A stretch of DNA of 64,000 bases from Massilia soli (GTDB lineage: Bacteria; Pseudomonadota; Gammaproteobacteria; Burkholderiales; Burkholderiaceae_D), in contig NZ_JAFBIL020000004.1 in NCBI RefSeq assembly GCF_016809835.1, positions 186,001-250,000 on the forward strand. The letters are read 5' to 3'. The translations under genes and the position numbers were made by a program. The notes beneath the pieces were generated by a model. It did no database searches. It saw only the letters and a program-made list of their open reading frames with translations, and was not told the DNA's origin. Positions 18,818-28,484 of the stretch are shown piece after piece; position 1 is the stretch's first letter; every line of letters starts with the position of its first letter.

Positions 18818-20032
18818 ATGAGCATAGGCGGCAAAACAATCGACCAGGCGCTTGGCGCCTTGTCGGACATGACGGGCGGGATGGCGGCGATCGGCCGCGA
18901 CGAGCACCAGCAGCGTATCGCCACGGCGCAGGCGCGCATGCGCGCGCTGGGCATGGCGGCGATCTGGCTCAATGCGGGCACCAACCTGACCTACTTCACC
19001 GGCACCAAATGGCACCCGAGCGAACGCATGGTGGGGGCCATCTTGCCGGCCAGCGGCGCGCTGGAATACCTCGCACCGGCGTTCGAGGAGTGCACGCTGC
19101 AGGGCTTCATGCAGGTCGGCGGCCCGGTCCACTGCTGGGAGGAGCATGAGAGCCCGTACCAGCTGTTTGTCGATGTCCTCGAGCGCATCGGCATCGCGGC
19201 CAGCGACAGCGCGCCGCCGCGCATCGGCATGTGCGAGAGCGCGCCGTGGTTCATCGCCGACGGCGTGCGCAAGCTGGCACGCGGCTACCAGCTCGACAAC
19301 GCCAGCGCTGTTACCGCGTTCTGCCGCGCGCGCAAGTCGGCGGCCGAGATCGCGCTGATGCAGCGGGTGAAGGACATGACGCTGGAAGTGCACAAGGCCG
19401 CCGCCGCCATCCTCCATGAAGGCATCACCACCGTCGAGGTGGCGGACTTCATCGCGCGCGCCCACCGCAAGGTCGGCGCGCCCGGCTCCTACTTCTGCAT
19501 CGTGCTGTTCGGCGAGGCCACCGCATATCCGCACGGGGTCAACTACGTGCAGACGCTGCGCGACGGCGACATGGTGTTGATCGATACCGGTTGCAAGGTG
19601 ATGGACTACATCTCCGACATCACGCGCAGCTACGTGTTCGGCGAAGCGAGCGAACGCCAGCGCTTCGTCTGGAACGCCGAAAAGAGCGCGCAGCTGGCCG
19701 CCTTCGAGGCGGCGCGCCTCGGCGTGCCCTGCCGCCGGGTCGACGAGGCGGCGCGCGCCTCGCTGGAAGCGAACGGCTTCGGCCCCGGCTACAAACTGCC
19801 CGGGCTGCCGCACCGCACCGGCCACGGGATCGGCATGGACATCCACGAATGGCCCTACCTGGTCGGCAGCGACGACACCCCGCTCGACGTCGGGATGTGC
19901 TTCTCGAATGAGCCGATGATCTGCATTCCGGGCGAATTCGGCATCCGCCACGAAGACCACTTCTACATGACCGAGCATGGGGCGCGCTGGTTCACCCAGC
20001 CCTCGCACTCGATCGAGCAGCCGTTCGGGTGA
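18818..20032 (+). CDS. M24-family metallopeptidase (Xaa-Pro dipeptidase/aminopeptidase-like)
   Basis: A 404-residue pita-bread metallopeptidase. The N-terminal creatinase-like domain (LNAGTNLTYFTGTKWHPSERM) is followed by the catalytic domain, with metal ligands in LIDTGCKVMDYISDITR (two Asp), HRTGHGIGMDIHE (His), SNEPMI (Glu) and GIRHEDHF (Glu). The ATG at 18818 was chosen over a much longer upstream open frame because homology begins there and AGCAGGAA precedes it. It follows the TRAP large subunit by 35 nt and may belong to that operon, perhaps processing an imported proline-containing compound (inference). Confidence 0.88.
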   Translation: MSIGGKTIDQALGALSDMTGGMAAIGRDEHQQRIATAQARMRALGMAAIWLNAGTNLTYFTGTKWHPSERMVGAILPASGALEYLAPAFEECTLQGFMQVGGPVHCWEEHESPYQLFVDVLERIGIAASDSAPPRIGMCESAPWFIADGVRKLARGYQLDNASAVTAFCRARKSAAEIALMQRVKDMTLEVHKAAAAILHEGITTVEVADFIARAHRKVGAPGSYFCIVLFGEATAYPHGVNYVQTLRDGDMVLIDTGCKVMDYISDITRSYVFGEASERQRFVWNAEKSAQLAAFEAARLGVPCRRVDEAARASLEANGFGPGYKLPGLPHRTGHGIGMDIHEWPYLVGSDDTPLDVGMCFSNEPMICIPGEFGIRHEDHFYMTEHGARWFTQPSHSIEQPFG

Positions 20033-20176
20033 CCCGCCCAAGCGCTTGTTGAACGTTCCCCGGCTTTTCACCGAAGGTCTATAATCAAATTTGAACGCTG
20101 GTTCAGCCCGCTTAGAGGGCACGGCACTTGATAACTCAGACACGCGTTGGACTGGCGCCCCCGCGGCGAACTCCAC

Positions 20177-22396
20177 ATGACGGAAGCGAACGACCGGTCA
20201 TTCAACCAGATGTTCCAGGCGCACCCCATCCCGATGTGGGTGTACGACCTGGAAACGCTGGGATTCCAGGCAGTGAACAACGCTGCCATGGCCCATTACG
20301 GCTATACCGAAGACGAGTTCATGGCGCTGTCCATCATCGACCTGCGCCCGCCCGAGGAAGCCCCCCGGCTGCTCCAGAACATCAGGCACCACGCCAGCCT
20401 GCCCAGCGCCACCTTGCAGAAATCCGGGCTGTGGGTACACCGCAAGAAAGACGGCAGCCTGATCGACGTCGAGATCACCTCCCATGCAATCAACTACAAC
20501 GGCCGCGCATGCCGCTTTGTGCTGGCGCACGACGTTACCGACCGGGTGCAGGCGGCCGCCAAGATCGCGCGCCTGAACCGCGTCTATGCGGTGCTTAGCG
20601 GGATCAACTCGGCCATCGTGCGGATTCGCGACCGCGACGCGCTGTTCCAGGAAGCCTGCCGCCTGTCCACGGTCGAAGGCGGCTTCCTGGCCGCCGCGAT
20701 CGCCGTCCCGCAGCCGGGCACCCCCGAGCTGGCGGTGATCGCCCACAGCGGACGGATACTGCCCGAGGTGCCCGCAGAGCTGGCCGAACTGTGCCCGGCC
20801 GAGCGGGTCATGCGCGAGCACCGCCAGGTCATCTGCAACAGCGTCGCCGCCGATCCGGCATTCGCCCTGCTGGCCGAGCGCATGCACGCGCGCGATATCC
20901 GCTCCCTGGCCGCGTTCCCGCTGGCGGTGGGCGACCGCATCGAAGCCGTGCTGACCTTGTACGCGAATGTCGAAGGCGTGTTCGACCCCGACGAAATGAA
21001 GGTGCTTAACGAACTGGCCGGCGACCTGGCGTTCGCGCTGCTGTTCTTCGAGCGCGAAGAGCGCATCAGTTACCTGGCCTACTACGATGTGATGACCGCG
21101 CTGCCCAACCGGCGCCTGTTCCTCGATCGACTGGCGCAGCTGGTCCAGCTCGACGGCACCCAGCAGCCGCTGGTGGTGGCATTGGTGAACCTCGACCGCT
21201 TCGCCCAGCTGAACGATGCGCTGGGACGCCACGCCGGCGACGCCCTGCTGGTGCAGATCGCGGCGCGGCTGGGCGAGCGCCTGCCCGAAGCCTTCAACCT
21301 GTCGCGCATCGGCGGCGATACCTTCGGGCTGACGTTCGTCGATCTCGACCATGCCGAGGAGGCGGCCGACCTGCTGCGCGACCGCCTGTTCCGCGCGCTG
21401 GACCAGCCGTTCCGGCTCGATGGCCAGACCGTGCGGATATCGTCGCGCGCCGGCATGGCGGTGTGGCCCGCCGACGGTGCCGACGCCGATACCTTGTTCA
21501 AGCACGCCGAAGCGGCGCTGAAGAACGCCCGCACTTCCGGCGAGCGCCACCTGTTCTACGCGCCGCGCATGAACGCTACCCTGGCGGCCAGGCTGGCGCT
21601 GGAAAATGAGTTGCAGGCGGCGCTGGAGAACCAGCAGTTCGAGCTGCACTACCAGCCACGCGTGAATCTCGGCACCGGCGCCATCGTCAGCGCCGAAGCG
21701 CTGATCCGCTGGCATCACCCGACCCGCGGCCTGGTCGGGCCGGTGTCGTTCATCCCGCTGGCCGAAGAGACCGGGTTGATCCGGCCGATCGGCGCATGGG
21801 TCATCGACGCGGTCTGCGCGCAGCAGGCGCAATGGAAACTCAACGGCAGCGCGATCGTGCCTGTGGCGATCAACCTGTCGGCGGTGCAAAGCGCGCAACC
21901 TGACCTGCTGCGCACGATCCGCAGCGCCATCGAGACCCACGAGGTGACCGAGAAATACCTGGAATTTGAATTGACCGAGACGGCCGTGATGAACAATCCC
22001 GAGGAAGCCGCCCGCAACCTGGCCGCGCTCAAGCAGCTTGGCGTGCGCCTGTCGCTCGACGACTTCGGTACCGGCTACTCGTCGCTGGCGCAGCTCAAGC
22101 GCTTTCCGTTCGACTTTGTAAAGATCGACCGCTCGTTCATCGCGGGCATCGACAGCAACCCGGAAGATGCGGCCATCGCCGCCGCCATCATCGCGATGGC
22201 GCACAGCCTGCACCTGCGCGTGGTGGCCGAAGGCGTTGAGACCAGCGCGCAGCTCGACGTGCTGCGTTCGCTGCGCTGCGACGAAATCCAGGGCTTCTAC
22301 TTCAGCCGCCCGGTGGCGGCAGGCGCATTCGAAGAGATGCTGCGAAACGGAACCCTGATGCCCCCGTCAGAGACGGGGATGCATTACCACATCTGA
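20177..22396 (+). CDS. PAS-GAF-like-GGDEF(degenerate)-EAL signalling protein, likely c-di-GMP phosphodiesterase
   Basis: A 739-residue sensor: PAS domain at about 8-125, a GAF-like domain at about 135-290, GGDEF at about 300-460 and EAL at about 475-730. The GGDEF signature reads GGDTF (379-383), so the catalytic Glu is lost and cyclase activity is unlikely; it may bind GTP instead. The EAL side keeps SAEALIRWHHP (EAL 507-509), FELTET and SLDDFGTGYSS, so phosphodiesterase activity is expected. No membrane segment is visible. A TTG 30 nt upstream is an alternative start. It ends 2 nt from the convergent paaZ. Confidence 0.9.
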   Translation: MTEANDRSFNQMFQAHPIPMWVYDLETLGFQAVNNAAMAHYGYTEDEFMALSIIDLRPPEEAPRLLQNIRHHASLPSATLQKSGLWVHRKKDGSLIDVEITSHAINYNGRACRFVLAHDVTDRVQAAAKIARLNRVYAVLSGINSAIVRIRDRDALFQEACRLSTVEGGFLAAAIAVPQPGTPELAVIAHSGRILPEVPAELAELCPAERVMREHRQVICNSVAADPAFALLAERMHARDIRSLAAFPLAVGDRIEAVLTLYANVEGVFDPDEMKVLNELAGDLAFALLFFEREERISYLAYYDVMTALPNRRLFLDRLAQLVQLDGTQQPLVVALVNLDRFAQLNDALGRHAGDALLVQIAARLGERLPEAFNLSRIGGDTFGLTFVDLDHAEEAADLLRDRLFRALDQPFRLDGQTVRISSRAGMAVWPADGADADTLFKHAEAALKNARTSGERHLFYAPRMNATLAARLALENELQAALENQQFELHYQPRVNLGTGAIVSAEALIRWHHPTRGLVGPVSFIPLAEETGLIRPIGAWVIDAVCAQQAQWKLNGSAIVPVAINLSAVQSAQPDLLRTIRSAIETHEVTEKYLEFELTETAVMNNPEEAARNLAALKQLGVRLSLDDFGTGYSSLAQLKRFPFDFVKIDRSFIAGIDSNPEDAAIAAAIIAMAHSLHLRVVAEGVETSAQLDVLRSLRCDEIQGFYFSRPVAAGAFEEMLRNGTLMPPSETGMHYHI

Positions 22397-22398
22397 TT

Positions 22399-24450
22399 CT
22401 AGCTGCGCTTCATGACCAGGGTCAGGATGTCGTAGCTGGCTACCAGTTCTTCATCCTGGTTGGTGACCTGCACGTCCCATGCGACCACGCCCTGGCCGAC
22501 ACCACGTTCGTCGGTGCGGTTGCGGTCGACCTTGCGCTTGCAGGTCAGGCGCGCACGGATCGTGTCGCCGATCGCCACCGGCGTGATGAAGCGCAGGTTG
22601 TCGAGGCCATAGTTGGCCAGCACAGGGCCGGGCGCAGGAGAGACGAACAGTCCTGCCGCCGCCGACAGCACAAAGTAGCCATGGGCGATGCGCTTGCCGA
22701 ACTGCGAATCCCTGGCCGCGATCTCGTCGAAGTGCATGTAGAAGAAGTCGCCCGAAATACCGCCGAAGGCGACGATGTCGGCCTCGCTCACGGTGCGGCG
22801 GTGCGTCAGCAGCGAGTCGCCCATCTGCAGGTCTTCGAAGTATTTGCGGAACGGGTGCACCTCGCTCTCGCGCACCGCCGCGCCGCGCACGTACTCGCCC
22901 GTCACGGCGGCCAGCATGGTTGGCGAGCCTTGCACCGCGGCGCGCTGCAGGAAGTGGCGCACCGCGCGGATGCCGCCCAGTTCTTCGCCGCCGCCGGCGC
23001 GGCCAGGACCGCCGTGCTTGAGCTGCGGCAGCGGCGAGCCGTGGCCGGTTGAATCGACCGCGGCCTCGCGCTCGAGAATATGCACGCGGCCATGCGAGGC
23101 TGCCGCGATCGGCACCGCGTAGGCGGCGATCGCCGGCTCCCTGGTGACCAGGGTCGATACCAGGCTGCCCTTGCCGCGCGCAGCCAGTTCCAGCGCCTCG
23201 TCGATGCCTTCGTAGGTCATCATGGTGCTGACCGGGCCGAACGCCTCGATGTCGTGCACCGCATCGTTGTTCATGGCGTCGCGGCACAGCAGCAAGGTCG
23301 GCGCGAAGAACGCGCCGTTGGCGACGCCTTCGCCGACCGGCTTGAAGCCATCGCGCGCGCCGAAGACGATCTCGTTGCCGCGCGCGAGCATCTCGACACG
23401 CTCGCTGACATCGCGGTGCTGGTCCATCGATGCCAGGGCGCCCATGCGCACGCCTTCCATCGACGGGTCGCCGACAACGACTTTCGACAGGCGCTGGCGC
23501 AGGCGTTCAGCCACTGCGTCAACGTGCTGCTTCGGCACGATGATGCGGCGGATCGCGGTGCACTTCTGGCCAGCCTTGCCGGTCATCTCGCGCGCGACTT
23601 CCTTGACGAACAGGTCGAATTCGGGATCGTCCGGGGTTACGTCAGGCGCCAGGATTGCGCAATTGAGCGAGTCGGCTTCGGCGGTGAACGGCACCGAATT
23701 GGCGATCAGGTTTTTGTTCACGCGCAGTTTGGCGGCGGTATCGGCCGAGCCGGTGAAGGTAACGGCGTCTGCGCCGCTCAGGCGGTCGAGCAGGTCGCCG
23801 GTACTGCCGATGACGAGCTGGAAGCTGCCTTCCGGCAGCAGGCCCGATGCGTGCATCATGCGCACCACCGCTTCGGTCAGGTAGCTGGTCGCAGTGGCAG
23901 GCTTGCCGATGCACGGCATCGCGGCCAGGAAGCTTGGCGCGAATTTTTCGAGCATGCCCCAGATCGGGAAGTTGAATGCGTTGATGTGCACCGCCAGGCC
24001 GCCGCGCGGCACCAGGATGTGGGTGCCGGCGAAGCCGCCGCGCTTGCCCAGCGCCATGGCGGGGCCTTCGTGCAGCACGTTGGATGACGGCAGTTCGCGG
24101 CTGCCCATGCTGGCGTAAGCGAACAGCGTACCAATGCCGCCTTCGACGTCGACCCAGCTGTCGGGGCGGGTGGCGCCGGTCAGCTCCGAGATTTTGTACA
24201 GCTCTTCCTTGCGTTCCATCAGGTACAGCGCCAGTGCCTTGAGGATGCCGGCGCGCTTCTGGAAATCGAGCTTCATCAGCGCAGGCACGCCGGTCTTGCG
24301 CGCGAACGTCACGGCTTCGTCGAAATCGATCTTCTCGGCGTGGGTGTGATAAATCAAGTTGTTGTTGACCGCGCTGTGCAGCGGGGTCGATGCTTCAGAG
24401 CCGAGCCAGCGGCCGGCGATCAGGCTTTGAAGGGTTGATACGTTTGTCAT
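22399..24450 (-). CDS. paaZ: bifunctional oxepin-CoA hydrolase / aldehyde dehydrogenase
   Basis: Ring-opening enzyme of aerobic phenylacetate breakdown. The N-terminal 500 residues are an aldehyde dehydrogenase (catalytic Cys in GKAGQKCTAIRR) that oxidises the reactive semialdehyde to 3-oxo-5,6-dehydrosuberyl-CoA. The C-terminal MaoC-like domain is the hydrolase, with Asp and His in GDFFYMHFDEIAA. The length, 683, matches the E. coli enzyme (681). GGAGAA precedes the ATG. It is last in the paa cluster and is separated from paaY by a REP-like palindrome, so it may have its own regulation. Confidence 0.95.
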   Translation of the reverse strand: MTNVSTLQSLIAGRWLGSEASTPLHSAVNNNLIYHTHAEKIDFDEAVTFARKTGVPALMKLDFQKRAGILKALALYLMERKEELYKISELTGATRPDSWVDVEGGIGTLFAYASMGSRELPSSNVLHEGPAMALGKRGGFAGTHILVPRGGLAVHINAFNFPIWGMLEKFAPSFLAAMPCIGKPATATSYLTEAVVRMMHASGLLPEGSFQLVIGSTGDLLDRLSGADAVTFTGSADTAAKLRVNKNLIANSVPFTAEADSLNCAILAPDVTPDDPEFDLFVKEVAREMTGKAGQKCTAIRRIIVPKQHVDAVAERLRQRLSKVVVGDPSMEGVRMGALASMDQHRDVSERVEMLARGNEIVFGARDGFKPVGEGVANGAFFAPTLLLCRDAMNNDAVHDIEAFGPVSTMMTYEGIDEALELAARGKGSLVSTLVTREPAIAAYAVPIAAASHGRVHILEREAAVDSTGHGSPLPQLKHGGPGRAGGGEELGGIRAVRHFLQRAAVQGSPTMLAAVTGEYVRGAAVRESEVHPFRKYFEDLQMGDSLLTHRRTVSEADIVAFGGISGDFFYMHFDEIAARDSQFGKRIAHGYFVLSAAAGLFVSPAPGPVLANYGLDNLRFITPVAIGDTIRARLTCKRKVDRNRTDERGVGQGVVAWDVQVTNQDEELVASYDILTLVMKRS

Positions 24451-24470
24451 GTCATGTTCTCCAATGTCGC

Positions 24471-24536
24471 GTCATTCCCGTGAAAACGGGAACCCATAGC
24501 CAGCCGACTATGGGTTCCCGCCTGCGCGGGAACGAC
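24471..24536. repeat. double inverted repeat (REP-like) between paaY and paaZ
   Basis: CGGGAACCCATAG (24487-24499) and CTATGGGTTCCCG (24508-24520) are perfect 13-bp arms. Around them GTCATTCCCG (24471-24480) pairs with CGGGAACGAC (24527-24536) with one mismatch. The outer arm matches the sequence at 469-480. It would form a strong hairpin in a paaY-paaZ transcript. Confidence 0.8.
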
Positions 24537-24549
24537 GGCGGGGGGCAAT

Positions 24550-25152
24550 TTACTTCGTGTCTTTGGGGGCGTGCATATCAGGGCCGAGATCGATTCGCGC
24601 GCGGTCCGGCTCCACTTCCAGCAGGGCGTCCACCTCGCGCATGGTCTGCATCGAGCGGATCGCCAGGTCGTGATACTGCCTGGTGCCGAAGCTTTTCCAG
24701 GCGATGTCCTTGTCTGTCAGGTCGCGCATCACCTTGGCGGGCGCGCCCATCACCATGCTGCGCGGCGGGATGATCATGCCGGCTTTGACAAAGCTCATTG
24801 CGGCGACGATCGACTCTTCGCCGACCACCGCCTTGTCCATCACCACGGCGTTCATGCCGACCATCGCATTGCGCTTGATGCGGCAGCCATGCAGCACCGC
24901 GCCATGGCCAATGTGGCCGTCGACTTCGACCACGGTGTCGTCGCCGGGGAAGCCGTGCATCACGCAGGTGTCCTGCAGGTTGGCGCCCTCTTCCAGGATC
25001 AGGCGGCCGAAGTCGCCGCGCATCGATGCCAGCGGGCCGATGTAGCAGCGCGGACCGACGATCACATCGCCGATCAGCACCGCGCTCGGGTGGACGTAGG
25101 CGCTTGGATGGACCACCGGGCGCACACCATTGATTTCATAAACTTTGACCAT
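24550..25152 (-). CDS. paaY: phenylacetate-pathway hexapeptide thioesterase
   Basis: A 200-residue left-handed beta-helix protein of the gamma-carbonic-anhydrase-like family, with hexapeptide repeats (VLIGDVIVGPRCYIGPLASMRGD and following) and three metal-type histidines in the HGFPGDD, HIGHGAVLHG region. In phenylacetate operons PaaY is a thioesterase that clears dead-end CoA thioesters. The start at 25152 (MVKVYEING) is preceded by AAAGGA; seven further in-frame codons upstream are not needed. Its start lies 10 nt after the stop of livF-like gene, so it is transcribed with the ABC transporter genes. Confidence 0.93.
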   Translation of the reverse strand: MVKVYEINGVRPVVHPSAYVHPSAVLIGDVIVGPRCYIGPLASMRGDFGRLILEEGANLQDTCVMHGFPGDDTVVEVDGHIGHGAVLHGCRIKRNAMVGMNAVVMDKAVVGEESIVAAMSFVKAGMIIPPRSMVMGAPAKVMRDLTDKDIAWKSFGTRQYHDLAIRSMQTMREVDALLEVEPDRARIDLGPDMHAPKDTK

Positions 25153-25162
25153 GCTGGTTCCT

Positions 25163-25888
25163 TTACATGCCAAGGTAGGCGGCTTGCACCTGTTCGTTGG
25201 CGAGCAGTTCGGGGCCGGGGCCCGACAGGGTGATCGAACCGGTTTCGATCACGTAGCCGACGTCGGCGATGGCCAGAGCCGCATGCGCATTCTGCTCGAC
25301 CAGGAAGATCGTGATGCCATGCGAACGCAGCTCCTCGACGATGCGGAAGATCTCGCGTATCAGCAGCGGGGCCAGGCCCATGCTCGGCTCGTCGAGCAGC
25401 AGCAGCCTGGGGCGGCCCATCAAGGCGCGCGCCATGGCCAGCATCTGCTGCTGGCCGCCGGACAGCATCCCGGCGAGCAGCTGGCGCTTTTCCTTCAATA
25501 CCGGGAACAGCGCGTACATGCGTTCGAGGTCGCCCGCGAAGTCCTGCTTCGGCCGCGTGTAGGCGCCCAGGCGCAGGTTGTCTTCGACCGTCATCGGGCC
25601 GAACACCTGGCGGCCTTCCGGCACCTGGCAGATTCCTGCGCGCACGCGCTTGTCGGCACTCAGGCGGCCGATTTCCTGGCCCGCGAAACGGATGCTGCCG
25701 CTGCTCGGCTGGACGCCGGAGATCGCCCGCAGCAAGGTGGTCTTGCCGGCGCCATTGGCGCCAACCAGCGCCACCAGCTGGCCCTCGCCGATCTCGATGT
25801 CGATTCCATGCAGCGCCTTGATCGGACCGTAATGGCTGTCGAGGCCTGAGACTTGCAGGATCGGCTGTTTTTTGCTTGCGTCTTGCAT
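25163..25888 (-). CDS. branched-chain-amino-acid-type ABC transporter ATPase (LivF)
   Basis: One of two ATPases of a Liv/HAAT-family importer, 241 residues. Walker A is GANGAGKTTLL, the signature LSGGQQQML, Walker B LLLLDEPSMGL, and the H-loop region is IFLVEQNAH; the short C-terminus with no extra domain is typical of LivF. ATG at 25888 is preferred, with AAGGA six bases upstream; a TTG two codons before is possible. It begins 10 nt after the livG-like gene. Set inside a paa cluster, the transporter probably imports phenylacetate or a related aromatic acid rather than leucine (inference). Confidence 0.92.
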   Translation of the reverse strand: MQDASKKQPILQVSGLDSHYGPIKALHGIDIEIGEGQLVALVGANGAGKTTLLRAISGVQPSSGSIRFAGQEIGRLSADKRVRAGICQVPEGRQVFGPMTVEDNLRLGAYTRPKQDFAGDLERMYALFPVLKEKRQLLAGMLSGGQQQMLAMARALMGRPRLLLLDEPSMGLAPLLIREIFRIVEELRSHGITIFLVEQNAHAALAIADVGYVIETGSITLSGPGPELLANEQVQAAYLGM

Positions 25889-25897
25889 ATTCAATCC

Positions 25898-26653
25898 TTA
25901 TGCGGCCGCGCCGAGATAGGCTGCGATGACGTCCGGATTGGCACGCACTTCAGCAGCGGTGCCTTCGGCCAGCTTTTTGCCGTAGTCGAGCACCAGGATA
26001 TGGTCGGACAGGTTCATCACCAGCTTCATGTCGTGCTCGACCAGCACGACGGTGATGCCGGACTGCGCGATCTTGCGCACCAGTTCCTCGATCTCGCCCG
26101 TTTCGGTGTGGTTCAGGCCCGCGGCCGGCTCGTCGAGCAGGATCACTTTCGGCTTGGCGGCCAGCGCGCGCGCGATCTCCAGGCGCTTGAGCGCGCCGTA
26201 GGACATCTGGTCGGCGTCAGCGTAGATGTATTTGCCGACGCCGCAAAAGCGCATCAGCTCGGCCGCATCGTGACGGCAGGCTTCATCTGCGCGGCGCACC
26301 GCGGGCAGGCGCAGCATCGACGCGAACAGGTTCTGGTTCAGGCGCAGGTGCGAGCCAACCATCACGTTGTCCAGCGCGCTCATGTTCATGCATACCTGGA
26401 GGTTCTGGAAGGTGCGGCTCATGCCGCGGCGCGCCAGCGCATCGGGCGACATGCCGGCGACGTTTTCGCCGTTGAACATGATGCGGCCCGAGGTCGGCGT
26501 GTAGACCCCGGTGACAAGGTTGAACAGCGTTGTCTTGCCGGCGCCGTTAGGGCCGATCACCGAGTGGATCGCGCCCTGCTTGACGCTGAAGCTGACACCC
26601 TGCACCGCGTGCACGCCACCGAAGCTCTTGCTGAGGTTCTCAATCGACAGCAT
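25898..26653 (-). CDS. branched-chain-amino-acid-type ABC transporter ATPase (LivG)
   Basis: Second ATPase of the Liv-type importer, 251 residues. Walker A is GPNGAGKTTLFN, the signature is MSYGALKRLEIARAL, which is the LivG form, and Walker B is VILLDEPAAGL. The C-terminal BCA_ABC_TP segment (AEGTAAEVRANPDVIAAYLG) is present, as expected for LivG. It starts 1 nt after the livM-like stop codon, indicating tight translational linkage. Confidence 0.93.
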   Translation of the reverse strand: MLSIENLSKSFGGVHAVQGVSFSVKQGAIHSVIGPNGAGKTTLFNLVTGVYTPTSGRIMFNGENVAGMSPDALARRGMSRTFQNLQVCMNMSALDNVMVGSHLRLNQNLFASMLRLPAVRRADEACRHDAAELMRFCGVGKYIYADADQMSYGALKRLEIARALAAKPKVILLDEPAAGLNHTETGEIEELVRKIAQSGITVVLVEHDMKLVMNLSDHILVLDYGKKLAEGTAAEVRANPDVIAAYLGAAA

Positions 26654-26654
26654 C

Positions 26655-27605
26655 TCAAGCCTCCTTTGGTTTGCGCGAACGCAGGCGCTGCGCGATGCTC
26701 GGCACCAGGCCCTTGGGCATGAAGATCATCGTGGCCATCAGGATCACGCCAAACACCACCACCTCCCAGCCTTCGAAGGTTTGCAGCAGCTGCGGCAGGA
26801 TGGTCAGCAGCGCGGCGCCGATGATCGAGCCGAACACGGACGCCATGCCGCCCACCACCACCATCGTCACCAGCTCGATGGAATGGAAGAAGCCAGCCAT
26901 GCCGGGAGTGATGAAGCCGATGTAGTGCGCGCTGATGCTGCCGGTAATACTGGCGACGACCGCCGACAGCACGAACACGCGCGCCTTGAACTTGGCGGTA
27001 TCGACGCCAGCGACGCGCGACGCCACTTCGGAGCCGTGGATCGCCTGCAGCGCACGGCCCACCGGCGAGTCGATCAGGTTCAGCGCGAACCACGTCATCA
27101 GGAGCAGCAGCGCGGCACTCACGGCGTACCAGGCTTTTTCGCCTTCGATCGCGACATCGAACAGCGTGAAGGCCGGGACGCCGATGCCGTCGGGCCCGCC
27201 GGTCCACTGCGACTCATTGTTGATCGCGATCGAGATGATGATGCCGAGACCCAGCGTCGCCATCGCCAGCGTATGGCCCTTGAGCTTCAGGATCGGACGG
27301 GCGACGGCGAAGGCCAGCACGCCGGTCGCCGCCGCGCCGGCCAGCAGCGCCACGATTGGCGGCCAGTTCATGTGCGTCGTCAGCGCCGCCGAAGCGTACG
27401 CGCCCATGCCATAGAAGCCCGCGTGCCCGAGGCTGATCTGGCCGGTATAGCCCATCAAAAGGTTGAGCGCGATGACCACTACCGCGTTCAGCGCGATGCG
27501 GATGGCGACATCGAGGTAGAACGGATTGGTCAGCACGACCGGCAGCAGCGCCAGGATGACGGCCAGTGCCAGCAGTCCTGCGTAGCGTTGATTCAACGAC
27601 TTCAT
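26655..27605 (-). CDS. branched-chain-amino-acid-type ABC transporter permease (LivM)
   Basis: Membrane subunit with about nine helices, 316 residues. The family signature is GYTGQISLGHAGFYGMGAYASA, followed by the GRALQAIHGSEVASRVAGVD coupling loop, which contacts the ATPases. It partners the LivH-type subunit, whose stop codon overlaps its ATG by 4 nt (ATGA). Confidence 0.93.
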   Translation of the reverse strand: MKSLNQRYAGLLALAVILALLPVVLTNPFYLDVAIRIALNAVVVIALNLLMGYTGQISLGHAGFYGMGAYASAALTTHMNWPPIVALLAGAAATGVLAFAVARPILKLKGHTLAMATLGLGIIISIAINNESQWTGGPDGIGVPAFTLFDVAIEGEKAWYAVSAALLLLMTWFALNLIDSPVGRALQAIHGSEVASRVAGVDTAKFKARVFVLSAVVASITGSISAHYIGFITPGMAGFFHSIELVTMVVVGGMASVFGSIIGAALLTILPQLLQTFEGWEVVVFGVILMATMIFMPKGLVPSIAQRLRSRKPKEA

Positions 27606-28477
27606 ACGCGCTCCGATATCTTGGCGCCGAACAGGCCGCGCGGCATGAAGAACAGGATCAGCAGGATCAGCACGAACGGCACCGCGTCCTTGTACGACGA
27701 CGAGATGTAACCCGCCGTCATCGATTCGGCGACGCCCAGGATCAAGCCGCCGGCAATCGCGCCGACGCCGCCGCCAAGCCCGCCGAGTACCGCTGCGACA
27801 AAGCCTTTCAGGCCGAGCATGATGCCAGCGTCATACGAGGTGTAGGTGATGGGCGCGACCAGGATGCCGCCGACTGCGCCGAGCAGGGCGGCCATGGCGA
27901 ACGACAGCAGCAGCACGCGGCGCGTGTCGATGCCGACCAGTTGCGCAGCGAGCCGGTTGTTGGATGTCGCCAGCATCGCCTTGCCGAGCAAGGTACGCCC
28001 GAAGAACCAGGCCAGCGCGCCAACCACCAGCAGCGTGACGCCGAGCACCCACAAGCTTTGCGGCAGCAGGCTGGCGCCGAGGAACTGGATCGGCGTATCG
28101 CCGGAAAACGGCGCCAGCGTATGGGTGCCTTTGCCGAGCCAGATCTGCACCAGCCCGCGGATTGTCAGCGACGCGCCGATGGTAATGATGATCAGTGTGA
28201 CCACCTGCGCATCGCGCGCCGGCTCGATCGCCACCTTCTCCATCGCCGCCCCGACCGCGCAGGTGACCAGTACCGCGATGATGATCGCGAGCGGAAGCGG
28301 AATGCCGCCGGCCGACAGCAGCGCCGCCAGCATCCCACCGAGCATGATGAATTCGCCCTGGGCGAAGTTGATCACACCGCTGGTGTTGTAGATGATCGTA
28401 AAGCCCAGCGCCGCAAGGGCGTACGCCGAGCCGACCGTCATTCCCGAGTACAGGAACTGGAGAAATTGAGCGAGCAT
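27602..28477 (-). CDS. branched-chain-amino-acid-type ABC transporter permease (LivH)
   Basis: Second permease of the importer, 291 residues, with about eight membrane helices. LivH features are ALGFTIIYNTSGVINFAQGEF near the N-terminus and MLATSNNRLAAQLVGID in the coupling loop. It begins 7 nt after the binding-protein gene stop and overlaps the livM-like start by 4 nt. Confidence 0.93.
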   Translation of the reverse strand: MLAQFLQFLYSGMTVGSAYALAALGFTIIYNTSGVINFAQGEFIMLGGMLAALLSAGGIPLPLAIIIAVLVTCAVGAAMEKVAIEPARDAQVVTLIIITIGASLTIRGLVQIWLGKGTHTLAPFSGDTPIQFLGASLLPQSLWVLGVTLLVVGALAWFFGRTLLGKAMLATSNNRLAAQLVGIDTRRVLLLSFAMAALLGAVGGILVAPITYTSYDAGIMLGLKGFVAAVLGGLGGGVGAIAGGLILGVAESMTAGYISSSYKDAVPFVLILLILFFMPRGLFGAKISERV

Positions 28478-28484
28478 GCGAGCC

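Noticed and set aside
20049-20085. TTGAAC and TATAAT upstream of the GGDEF/EAL gene as a promoter
   Set aside because: The spacing is 25 bp, too long for a sigma-70 promoter; the TATAAT alone is weak evidence.
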